In this document: piece after piece, positions 29,101 through 41,100 of the stretch
Position numbering within the stretch: the stretch's first letter is position 1
Layout: the number at the start of each line of letters is the position of its first letter
Assembly (NCBI GenBank): GCA_008921705.1
Contig: VFFE01007017.1
Location: 644,010-708,009 of the forward strand
Direction: 5' to 3'
Length of the DNA stretch: 64,000 nucleotides
Source of the DNA: Burhinus oedicnemus
Lineage: Eukaryota; Chordata; Aves; Charadriiformes; Burhinidae
Translations under genes and position numbers: made by a program
Notes under the pieces: generated by a model
What the model saw: the letters and a program-made list of their open reading frames with translations, nothing else
The model's database searches: none
What the model was told of the DNA's origin: nothing

Positions 29101-32100
29101 GTTACTGATTGTATTTTTCATATTCCTTATGTACTTATCCCCACCCCTCCCCTTTCTGAGTAGGTATTTTCAGGGAGTTTGGCGGCGCGAGATGCGTGCA
29201 CAACATAGTAAAGTATCCCCAGTGCCGACAGCATGCCCTGATGATCATCCAGCAGTTGGTGTTATCACCTAGTGGAGAAGATGATATGGGCACTTTGTTG
29301 GGACTGATGCACTCGGCTCCACCTACAGAACTGCAACTGAAAACGGACATCTTAAGGGTAAATGAAGTACTGCTCAGCACTCTTGCTTCGAAGCCACTGT
29401 TTTATGAAAGAAAACACTGAGAAAGGGGGTTGGATTGGATGGATGGTATTTAGCTACTGAATATAGATTGTTTCTGGAGTTGAAACACGTAAATTTGATG
29501 CATGGTTTTTATTTTCTTCCATCTGTCCATGGCAGGTTTCAGAATCAGAGGTGAAGGCTAGTGAGTATGTTTTTAGCATCATCACTTATAATCAGCCTCA
29601 TTGGACAGGAAATGAGATTCTACAGTTACGATGATCTTTCCTGGCAGAGTATTATTCAGTTAAAAATAATGAGAATACATGGGGGGGGAAAGCAAACATG
29701 TAACACATAAGTTTATTTTCAGTGCTGGCTTGTGTTTCCCTGTGGCAGGCTTACTTTATTTTACCAATTTGTTTAGTTATAAAACCTGAATTAATTAATA
29801 TCATAGTGACCACAGTAGAAGATAAAGCTGAAGAGCTTGCTTGCTTAAGCAAAATAGTGGAACAGTGGGAAAGTAAGGTTGCGAGTGGAGGAGGAGGAGG
29901 AGAGAATACTGTCATCTGTTTTCTATCGTATTAGGTTTTTTGGCTGCTAATCTAGACCCACAGTTTCTTTTCAGAATAGCTAATGTTATTTTTGTAACTT
30001 GACATAACACTGTTATTTTAGGGTAGAAAAGCTGAGGCAAGTAGTACTAAGTAAATAATTCTTACCAGAGTAAACTCTGAGACATCTGGGTTCATCTCCG
30101 TTAAAAGGAGCTGTAATATGTACCTGGCAGGTGAGCAGCTTCGTATTATTCCAAAAGACAGGAAAGCTAGTAATAAAATGATTCATTTAACATGTTTTGT
30201 CTATCAGTGAATTCAGTTGTTCTTGAACATGTCTCACGATACTGAAGGGGAGAGAAAGGGTATTGCAGTTCCCCAATGGATTTAACATCCAAAGTCAGGG
30301 TTTCTGTCCTTCATCTGACCTGTTGTATATGTCTTCCATTGGTGCTGTTTTCAGAAGTTTTGGTTATGGAACTGACAGCCCAGAATGGTGCAGTGATGTC
30401 TCTTACTGTTTATCCAGGTTTGACAGAAAGGAGATACTGCCTTCAAAGGAATGACAGTCTAACTATTTCACTACCCATCTTGTGGGGTAAAATAAATAAA
30501 TAAAAAAAAAGCTGGATTCTGAAGTAAACTCTCTTGGTCATGAAAGATTCTGCCCGCCCCCTCCAGCCTGTTTTTTTTGTATCAATACCATTTTTGTGAT
30601 GCTTTGTGTAAGGAGACGATAAAGTCTATGTTCTATGTTCCATATTCACATGTGGGTCAAACTTCCCATGACAGCTGTTTTTTTGTTTGTTTTTGGTTGG
30701 GTGGACAGGCTTCCCCACCCCCTGATTTCACAGATAAATGAGTATTATTCTGTACTACCTAGCTGCATGTAGTTTCCGCTGTTTATACTGTAGCTTTGCA
30801 TTAGTTCAGCAAGTAAGGTTTTATCCATTTTTGTTTCTCTCTCTCTCAGGCTTCTTCTTGAATAGCAACTCTTAAAATCAAGTTTCACTCAATTCAGAGA
30901 TTTATGGGTTTCATTATAGAGGAAAGCTAAAACTAAGTTTGGTTTTGGGGCTAATTCTTTGCTGCTGCTGTTATGTTTGAGTGCTGTTGTGGCTTCATAG
31001 CTGCCAGATGTTTATGCATTGTAGGTTTCTGGGAGATCTGTGTTAGGATGCTCCAAGGTTTTGATTTCTCATTGCTATAGGCAGTCTTTTGCCCACTCTT
31101 GTTTGAAATTGTTTGTGAATTATGATGGTAGATTCCTTTCCAATAGCTATATTCTCTCTGCCTTATCACTAAGGGAATTACCTGGGGATTTTGGGTTCCA
31201 TTCTAGGCTTGGTTGAGTCTTTTCTGTTGGCAGGTTTATTTATCTCCTTCATTTCTTATTTCTAAATTAGGGGCAATGCTTTAGTTTTTCCCCCCCACTC
31301 TTCTTATTTTGTAAGCTTTTGAGGATGGGGCCTCTTGCAGTACAAAGTAGATCTTTGGAGACTTCAGGCATTAACGAATTCTGACAAAATCACATGAGGA
31401 TTTTGTTAGCATATCAAACAAAAATGTTCTTGCCTTTTTTCAGGCTGTTTGTAATCCTGCTGCTTTTTTTTCTTCTTTGTTTTGATTGTTTTTGTCCATA
31501 GGCCCTACTCTCAGTGTTGAGAGAAAGTCACCGCACAAGAACTGTTTTTAGAAAAGTTGGTGGATTTGTGTATGTCACATCTTTACTCGTTGCTATGGAA
31601 AGATCTTTGTGCTCGCCGCCTAAGAATGGCTGGGAGAAAGTAAACCAGAATCAAGTGTTTGAACTACTTCACACTGTGTTCTGCACATTGACTGCAGCAA
31701 TGCGCTACGAGCCAGCCAACTCTCATTTCTTCAAAACAGAGATCCAGTATGAAAAACTGGCAGATGCTGTTCGATTACTTGGCTGCTTCTCAGACTTGAG
31801 AAAAATAAGCCCCTTGAATGTCTTCCCTTCGAATACACAACTATTTCAAAGACTTTTGGAGGATGACCTAATATCCCTGGATTCTGTGTCACCTACGCTA
31901 AGACACTGCAGCAAACTTTTTATTTACCTCTACAAGGTAGCAACTGATTCTTTTGACAGGTATGAACTTTGCTTTTTTTTTTTCTTTTACTTTTTTTTTA
32001 TCATCCTGCCCCACCTGCCCCTTCAGTCGCAGTGTTCACCAAAATAGTTTTCTATTGTTCATTGTAAGCTTTTGTATTTCCATTTTAATCTATTTCTTTG

Positions 32101-35100
32101 TTCCTTCACTCCAGTGAGAGGAATATAAGGTGGCAACATCTGACCAAATACTGACTTAGCTAGCTGGTGTTCTCCAGGGTATGCAGCATTCTCTCTGATG
32201 TTGAATGTTTGTGTCATGGCAGCAATTAAGATAGAGATGTCAGTTTATGGGCATATTCGATATATAGAAGCAAGTTAGTTGATAGGCAAATTGACTGGTT
32301 GCTTTATCAAACAGAACTGCTAGATTTTTATGTTTTTATTAAGTCAAATGAAATCTTCATTGTTGAATGTCACGTCTTAACTTCATGTTTCCTCTGATAT
32401 GAGACTTCAAAGTAGGTAATTCGATAATGTCATGATGAATTTGGAATCGTAGAACCATTTAGGTTCGAAAAGACCTTTAAGATCATCGAGTCTAACAGTA
32501 AACCTCACCCCGCCAAGTCCACCACTAAACCATGTCCCCAGGTGCCATGTCTACACATCTTTTAAGTACCTCCAGGGATGGTGACTCAATCGCTTCCCTG
32601 GGCAGCCTCTTCCAATACTTGATAACCCTTTCGGTGAAGAAATTTTTCGTATTATCCAATCTAAACCTCCCCTTGTGCAACTTGAGGCTATTTCCTCTTG
32701 TCCTGTCCCTTGTTACTTGGGAGAAGAGACCAACCCCCACCTCTCTACAACCTCCTTTCAGGTAGTTGTAGAGAGCAATAAGGTCTCCCCTCAGCCTCCT
32801 TTTCTCCTTACTAAACACATCTAGACTAGACATCTTGTTTTAGATGGACTGGCATGTTCTCTTTAAAGTTCTAGCTAGTCTGTAAATTATTGTTTTTTAA
32901 ATTTAACTGGGAGACAGTCCCAGAGTTAAACAACTAGAATTTAAATTATACTTGAGATTTGAAATTAACAGTAATGTGTGTCTTAAAGTTGATTTAAAAT
33001 GACAACAAATCTTACTGAAGTATGTGTTGAAGATTGATTTGTCTTAAAGTAGTTCTCGCCCATAATTTAAGGTATAAAAAAATAAAACACAGACCTAAGC
33101 TTCACATGTGGAAACCCGGAGCTTCTGCACCCCAGCTATTTAATGCATGTGACCCCATTTTAATAGGACAGGCCACCTAGTTAATCAAACACAGGGTCTG
33201 TTTTTCCGAGTATTGAAGGTGTGGCTCTGTATGTTGAGGTATTAATGGAGCTGCCGGTTGGTCAGACTTTCTTAAACTAGGTGACTAGTAAAGTACAAAC
33301 TTCATGTTTTTGTTAATGAACATTTGCCTCCAAATCAGCAAATCTTAATGTTTTTTTCTTGTTTCCAAAAAAATATAAGAAAGCAACACCACCACCACCA
33401 CCCCGCCCCCCCAAAAAAAACCCCAAAACCCCAGAAGCCCAGTACAGAAATCTATTTACTTGATCTCATTTTAAAGTCTTATTAAAGCATTCAGGTAGGG
33501 GGAGGAAAATGTGTATTAAGAATGTGTTGCACGTACTGTAGAAGTTGTAACACTGGCTAACAGTAGAGTATGAGGAATCAATGGGGTAAGTAAATCCCAT
33601 GATGGTGTTGCATAAGCTACCTCATTAAGTCCCTTTTTTTTTTTCTGTCATCTTCAGTGATTGCATTCTCTCTTCTTTCTTAAATTTTCTGATCATCGTT
33701 CTTTGTAAAGTTTACATTGATTTTATTTCTTACCCTTGTTGGTTATACTTAATTTCCTGAGGCTTTACTTTCTTATCTCAATTTCTGCTGTTTAACATTG
33801 AAAGATACTCTGTTTTGCTAGTGCGGTCATATCGATAAACCTCTGCGGAGTAATGAACAAGCACTGCAGTCATGCCATAAAACGAGTACGCGCTTAGCAT
33901 GTCTGTGCGTTTACCTGATGCGTGTCGTTTGGTAGCGTCCTTTGTCATCCTTGTTGTTTCTGAAGAATGGATCCTAGTAATGATTTTATTGGTGCTTTTG
34001 TAAAACTAACAAGCTTATGGCCTCTGGTTTCTTCTCTAACCTCTCTGTCCTACTCCTGTCTGTTTTGTCTGTAGTCGTGCAGAACAGATCCCTCCTTGCC
34101 TGACAAATGAGACTTCTCTCCCCTCTCCCTGGGGTACACCAGCTTTGTCCAGGAAAAGGTACCGACCGTTCAAAGAGAAGTTGATCTTGCTTCTGATTTC
34201 TCACTGTTGTGCTTCTTAGTTTTGTTTTGTTTTGTTTTTGTCTCTCAAGTTGCTATTTTTTTCCTGAGGTGTGCATTTTCACTTTTGTCTTTAATAAATA
34301 GAAGAAATGTAAGGGTATGTTTCATAGTGAATCCTAGGTAGTGATGCTAATGGATGAGTTTAGAGATGTCTCCAGACTCCTGAAGTACTTAAGTTCACAA
34401 TTCAAAACTAAATAAGGTCTAGCATAAGAAATTATCTAAGGGAGCTATCAATGACACTCTCAGGAGCAGTTCAAAGAAGCTCAGACTATGTTAGTAGATC
34501 AATTAATACAGCAGGATTTCTTTTTTCTTGACTAATTTTTTAAGAAACGGTACTTTCAGTAGGAAGGTGGATGGCTTGTTAAGGTGCTCATTTGTTAGTA
34601 ATTGTGCAGAGTACAAAAATAAAGAATGAACTTGTCAGTACTTGACTACCAAATGATGTAGAGGCATGCTAAATTAAAAGGTTTGGAAAGAAAGTACAAA
34701 TTGCACAATTCAGAAATCCTAGTACCCACTTTCCTTTCCCAGGTACTGTCTTTTCTTACGTATCTTAGTGTCTGGTAGATTATTTTTTCTTTAAAAAAAA
34801 AAAAGTTTACTGATTCAACAACACTGTGACTTACAGGCCTGTGCAAATGATGAAAAGGAGATTTTTCCCAGAGACCCCAGGGAAGGGTGCAGCCATTTGT
34901 TATCTGAAGATGCAGGTTAGGCAGAGATTTGCTTTTGAAGGCTAAAAAGACATTTGAAAGTCTGTGAGTTATCTGAGGTGCAGGTGCCATCTGTGGAAAA
35001 TACGGTCATTCTTGCTTGGTGTATGGCTTAAAATATGCATTGAGTTTCATGTTTGGAATGTAAAATATTTTACAAAGGGAAGCAACCAAAGCTGCTTTTG

Positions 35101-38100
35101 GAAACTGCTTTGAAAGGAAATGTTTGTACTTGAGCAGGTTAGTAGAGAGAAGCCTTTTTCTATCTTGCTAAGTGACGTTACCCAAGGTAATTCTGCAGGG
35201 ACTGGCTTGGACAAGGCCACTTTCCCAATAATCCAGAACCTCTTAAGACTGTTGTTTCCTTTCTTTTCTAACACTGAGGCATTTAGGAGCAAACATAGCA
35301 GTTGCAGATCACAGAGAAAAACCTTAACTGCCAAACTCCTTTTCCTCTCATTTACTCTGAAGAAACTTGAAAGAAAGCAGTGTTTCCTGTGGAGGTTTTT
35401 TGCAGCTTCGGCCCTGATATTAACCTCTAGCATTATGGATTGCCCTTTCCTTTGCTACATTTTGCTGTTCTCCCAGGTGTAACTGGCGTGGCTGCTCAGT
35501 TCATTGAATTACTCAAACACACAGTTATGCGAAGGCTTGCAGCAGAACACATGCAATGCCTGCCAAACTGGAGCTGATTTCAGGGTGTAATGAATAAAAG
35601 AGTGCCAGATGGGTAGTTGACACAGCCTGGTGATTAAAATATTAATACATGTATATATGAATAGTATGTTAGGTTTCCTTTGTTGGTTTTTTTTTTGTAG
35701 TACTGAAAATGCAAGCAGTTATTTCAAAACTGTGTGGTATAAGGCGTGGTAAAGATTGGATAGTTTAAAAAGCCAGTATCCCTGTGGGGTGCTTTAGGCA
35801 ATTCAGATAAGCACCCGTATAGTGACGTGGGTACTTGCTGAGGTAAAGGAGTGCGTTTGACATGAATCTTCACAAACAAAAAAGTCCTTTGGGCGATAAC
35901 AAGTTGTGTAAGACTCAAAGCAAAAGTGAACAGAAAGAATGATCATGCTGGCGTGGATGACTTTTCAGATCCTTTCTATAAAAGCATGTTTTCAAGTAAA
36001 AAAAAATCAGACAGGACTAGGCTTTTCAAAAAGTCTGTTTGAGCAGCTGTCTGCTTTCTCACGGTTGTGCAGCATCGTGTGTGTCATTCCTAGTGAATTC
36101 AGTGCCAGTAGCTGGGATCTTCCTACTTTCAGAAATAAGCAACTTGGGGTTTGTAGTCCAATATTATTTGATTTTCTTTTTTTCTCTTTTTAAATGTCAG
36201 ATACGGTCAGATTCTGTCAAAGTTGACTCTTCTGAGGGAAGTGTTTGCTCTTCTCTTACTGTTTTCTGTCTCCTTTACTTTGCTTCCCTAGGATCTCCCT
36301 TGTTGCGGTGGCCTGGTTTTCTGCCTTTTGACTCTTGAGACAGGTGTCTGAGGAAGAGCCCTGTGTTGTTTGGCTAAAAGAGCAAGCAGACACTGTGCAC
36401 ACAAATAATTCTTACAAAGGAAAACAATACAGTTCTGGGTTTGCACACAGTCTAGAATGGTTCTGGATACATAGATATGCTAATATTCTCTCTCAGACAT
36501 GTCTGCCACTTCTCAAAGCTGTATTTCCCTGAGGAGTGGTGCCCTCCAAGTGTTACCCTTTATGTAAACAGAGGAGGTTGGACTCCTCCAGCACATGCAT
36601 TGGAATGGTGCTACATAGCTATCCTCCCTGTTACCTGGAATGCATTGTTCTTCCACCCCTCCTGTAAAATTTGAGTCAAGAACTACAGCTTTGCCAGTTG
36701 TTTGATTGCTGTAAATTTTGGCAGAAAAAACTTAGCTTGACAGGACGATCTCATAATTTCTATTTTTTTTGAGAGAGAGAGGGTGTTTTGGGCATGACAG
36801 GGTGAAGTAGAGAATAGAATGTAGCTTTGACTTTAAAATACTTTTAGCCATTATTTTTGCAAAGTTTGAGTAGTGATCACTCTTGGGTAATGATATGCAG
36901 AGAGTTTATCTACAATAAATCTTATTTACTTCTTTCCAGATGAAAATGGTGTTACAATTCTCATCAAGAGTTGTATTTAATTATATAATTTAAGTTAGAA
37001 TTTTTCTTCAGTTTTATTTTTTGTTGAATTAGACAGATCTGTGTCATCTTTGGTGCACTGCCTTTTTCCATTGTCCACTTCTTCCTTTCTTCTACCTTAA
37101 AGGGATCATATAAAGAATGCATAAGCATGGCTAAACTAATTTATTGCAGGTTCTGCACTGACCCATAGACCTGTAACATTTGCTGAATACTTTGGCAGGA
37201 TTTTGTAGGATCTATTTTCTCTTCCCTGCCTAGAGAAGTCTTTTTGAACTGGTGGTGGTTGTTGTTGTTGTTTTAATACAAGTACTCCTTATATGGAAAA
37301 ACTAAATATAGAAGGTATTTTAAAATTACATGAAAAACTTTCAATAATATAATACCTTAAGGACATAGCTTTATTTAGATGGAGAACAGAAAAGTTTGTT
37401 GTACGTAGTGTTGAAGTCCAGGTCATTTGAGGCCAGGATCATGTGCTTGTTCGTGAATCATACTGAGCAAAGGCTCGGGTTTTTATTAGGGTCTCCCTGG
37501 ACTCCCGTGTTATAATCTCACAGTTTACCTAATGAAGTGAATGTGATAGTGCACATTGGGATGCTTAGAAGTAAAATTTGTGCTTAAAAGTGGACAGAAG
37601 TTTTATCTTCATTAATGTCTTGAGGAGTGGACTTTCACTAGATTGAAGAGCATTCTTAAATACAAATGGATATTTAGTTTTTAAACCGTGTCTTGTAAAA
37701 CTTGCATTGAGATGCTCAAGGTGACATTGCGAAGAGGTAGCAGTTTTCTTCTTCAGATGAAGAGAGCAGTGTTAGGATGCATGAGAAACAATTGCCCGTG
37801 TTTCAGTCTCTGCATTAAGACAGAGAAGAGGGTTCAGTAACATCTCTCTATGATAGTATTACGAGTTGTTCTATTGTTCTTAATTCCATTTAATTTCAAA
37901 TGAGACGATGAAGCCTTATTTCAACTGCCAGATGTTTCAGTTGGTGAGTCTGCTTGAGAAGTTTAGGAAACTGATGGTTAAAGAGTTTGTATAAACACTA
38001 GGAAAATTGATTCAGCAAGATTTTTTTTCTTAGTGGTTATTTACAATAGAATTGCCATGCTGTTTCATGTTTGCTATAATATTAGCTGAATGAGTAAAGC

Positions 38101-41100
38101 ATCAGTAATTTCATCGTTCTTCAAAAAATCTCTTTTAAAAAGTTCCCTTGAATTGTTCAGATGCAAAATTATTGTTAATCTGCCATGAGCCTTTTCAATA
38201 GGAACACTTTTGTTGGAACGTTATTTATCTAGCCCATTTTCCAGCTAGCACAAGAAGATTGTGCCATACTTCCTAGTGTCCTGTCTTAGGCTAAATATTC
38301 CATTGCCTTAGCCTTCCTCCCAAAATGACGTTTCTTGCTGGAGTGGATGCGTGTGTTCGAGATGCAACCTTCGAAGTGCTTAGGACAGAATTGCGCTTGC
38401 AGCCTTCCTCATCTCTCATCTATGTCCTGTTTTTCCCAGGAGAAAAGATGTCCTAGTTGGAAGTGCCTAATGGGTGAGGCACGGTGAGTCTCCGAGTGTT
38501 ACTTCTGTTAGGGTTAGGAGTTAGGTAAATCTCTGTCACTGAGAACAGGAGAGAGGGAGCTTCTTTCAACTGATTTGACAGGAAGGCACCCGTTTTGTCG
38601 TGGTTTGGGCCAGATTGGCCCAATCCGGTGGAACGACAGATGCTCTCTCTCTCCTGCTCCGCCCAGGAGGCAAGAAAGAGAGAGAAAAAGAGAGACTTAA
38701 GAGTTTAGAAGGAACTAAACTACTCTAATGAAATATTGATAATAAAATAATAAAAAGAAAAATAATGAAATATATACAAAACCGTATCAAGCTCCCAGGA
38801 TGACAATCACATCACCAGCAGGCACTGGGGAAGTCCCAGACTGGACTCAGTNNNNNNNNNNNNNNNNNNNNCCCTCCAACGGGGCAAGTAACAAATTTGG
38901 CTGGCCTTGGTTGTTGTAGCAATAAGTATAAGCAAGAGCCTCTCTGCATACCGTTCCTTGGCATCAGCTATAAACATGGGTCTTATCACTCTGAGAGCGA
39001 ACAGTTTCCTGCACAACAGGCTGTTAATTTCAGCAGTTAGAAGAGGCCTAGCTAAAAAGTAAAGTTACTGAACAAAATTGGTCCTGTTTTACCTCAAACC
39101 AGGACATTCCACCCCTTATTCCATACCATTTGCATCTTGCTCAGATCACTATTACTTTCTATCAAATCTGTACACACACAGATACATATATGGATACATG
39201 CAGGTCACTAATCTATGATTAATCTTGATAGACAAAAGTTTGTTAAGTCCATTTAGTTCATGATTGCAGGGTCTTGTCTCAGGGTAGGAAAGATGATACG
39301 AAATTCGTTGTGGTTCTTGCTCATGGGTAGCATGTCTGTCTCGAGCAGTTTTGCTGAACACCATTTGATGAAACTAGCTCAGGTTTCACCACCACCATGT
39401 CATCCTGAAAAACACTTATTGAACACTGTTAGTATTATGTAGCAATTAATATATATAGCTCAAAATTGAGTTTTTAGCTGGATTCACTTCTTGTAAAATG
39501 GCAGAGAATATTTTGATCTTCAAGAAAAATTGTTACATAGTGTTTGTTTTCTTCTTTCTTACAAATAAGCATATATGATAAATACTGTGAGAATATGGGA
39601 GGGTTTGGTTGTGTTTTTTGGTTTTTTTTTGTGGTGAGCATGAGCCTTTCGAGCTATCTTTTTGGTTCAAAAGTACCATCTTGAAAGCATATGTTCAGTC
39701 AGCTGCTCATGCCATTTGTGTGTTGAGTCTTGTGCTGAAAGAAGAATTGGCATCAAGCTGATACCTCTGAGAGTTTCAACGGAAACATGTCTACAGCTCT
39801 CAGCACAAGTGGTTGCTTCTAAGTCAGTGTGTCAAAGCCTTTTTTTCCTGAATCAAACTAAACTGGCTTAATGTAAAACTAAATTGTCATAGCAGTCATG
39901 GAAAGACTGAGAGAGAGCATGTGGACTGCTGGCATAAGTGTACACAGAGACCAACTTTCTGTTCCTGTAGGCTAATTAGAGATTTCCGAGAGTTTGTGAT
40001 AGCGCATTTTATAATCAGTTGTTAATGAAAAGCAAATAGGGAGAAACGTATTCAAAGCTGAATTTATCTCACAGAACAGGAGCAGTGGTACCTTGCATAC
40101 TGCTGTTGATGTGTGCTGCCACCACAACTAGAATGAAAAACGAGAGGCAATAAAGGCAACCTTTAAGTTCTTCAAACTATGTAGCACCTGGGGAAAAGAC
40201 TTCTGTGTTCAAGCACAGTCAAGATATTGAAACCCTTCCAGGTTGTCTTTGGGGAAACATGTCCAACAGGTTTGAGGAGAGGAAAGCACTTGATCTGTCT
40301 AACTGAGGAAGAGAAAGGAGGAGGGGAATAACATCTATAGGCCAGTTCAGCTTTACAACTGTTTGAAAAATGCAAAGCTTGTAATAGATGGATGTTGTAA
40401 CATTTTTGTTTTCTGTCCTGCAGGCATGCATATCACTCTGTTTCAACACCTCCTGTTTGCCCTCAGAAAAACATAGCTGATGTGAAACTCCAAACCGGAT
40501 CCACATCCATACAAAGCTCTGATGCGGTGATTATCCACCCTGGTGCTATGCTTGCGATGTTGGATCTTCTGGCCTCTGTTGGATCAGCTACACACCCAGA
40601 GGTAGGGAAAAAAATTCTGCTTTCTTAAGCTTTGAGAGTAACTGGGAAAAGGATGGCTGTGGGAAATGGGAAAACCAATGAAGTCCTCTTGTTTTGTGCT
40701 GAGACACTAATACATTTCACAGACTAAATGAGTTAAATAACTGGTGACATAGAGGGCTGACAGGAATTGTTTTATTTCATAGGCTTTGTTTTGTTTGTCT
40801 CTTTCAAACTCCTGGCAACGATGTAAATTTAGAGAAATGTCTGAAGCGACCATCAGATAAGTTTCCAAGCACTGTGATTAATTCATGTTTTCCCTGATGC
40901 ATCAGGTGTTTATGTGTAGTACGAGGAGGACATGGGATTGGACATTATAGCTTGCTGTATATGTACTGCTTGAAACAGCTGGAATATGTTCTAGTTCCAA
41001 AATTGTACTGCCTGCTATGTACAATTCCCAAACCAAAACCTCTGCTGGTGGCTTGTATATAAAGGATTTGTTGGACATTTTTTGAAGTTGCTTAAGTATT

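Larger units (their letters stand above)
31960..34074 (+). other. Intron 10, 2.1 kb
   Basis: GTATGA to CTGTAG. It contains the minus-strand CR1 3' fragment (32443-32833), a C/A-rich tract (33376-33436) and a CpG-dense stretch (33822-33940) just before exon 11. The final 45 bases are C/T-rich. Confidence 0.75.
34159..40423 (+). other. Intron 11, 6.3 kb
   Basis: GTACCG to TGCAG. Mostly AT-rich unique sequence. It carries the minus-strand ERVL-type LTR and internal remnant (38596 to about 39440) with a 20-N gap, and a G/T-rich T-tract at 39601-39632. No further coding sequence found. Confidence 0.75.

Noticed and set aside
34646..35482. Open frames of 114 to 128 codons, mostly antisense, in intron 11
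   Set aside because: Overlapping frames on both strands without a domain, promoter or polyA signal that I could support.
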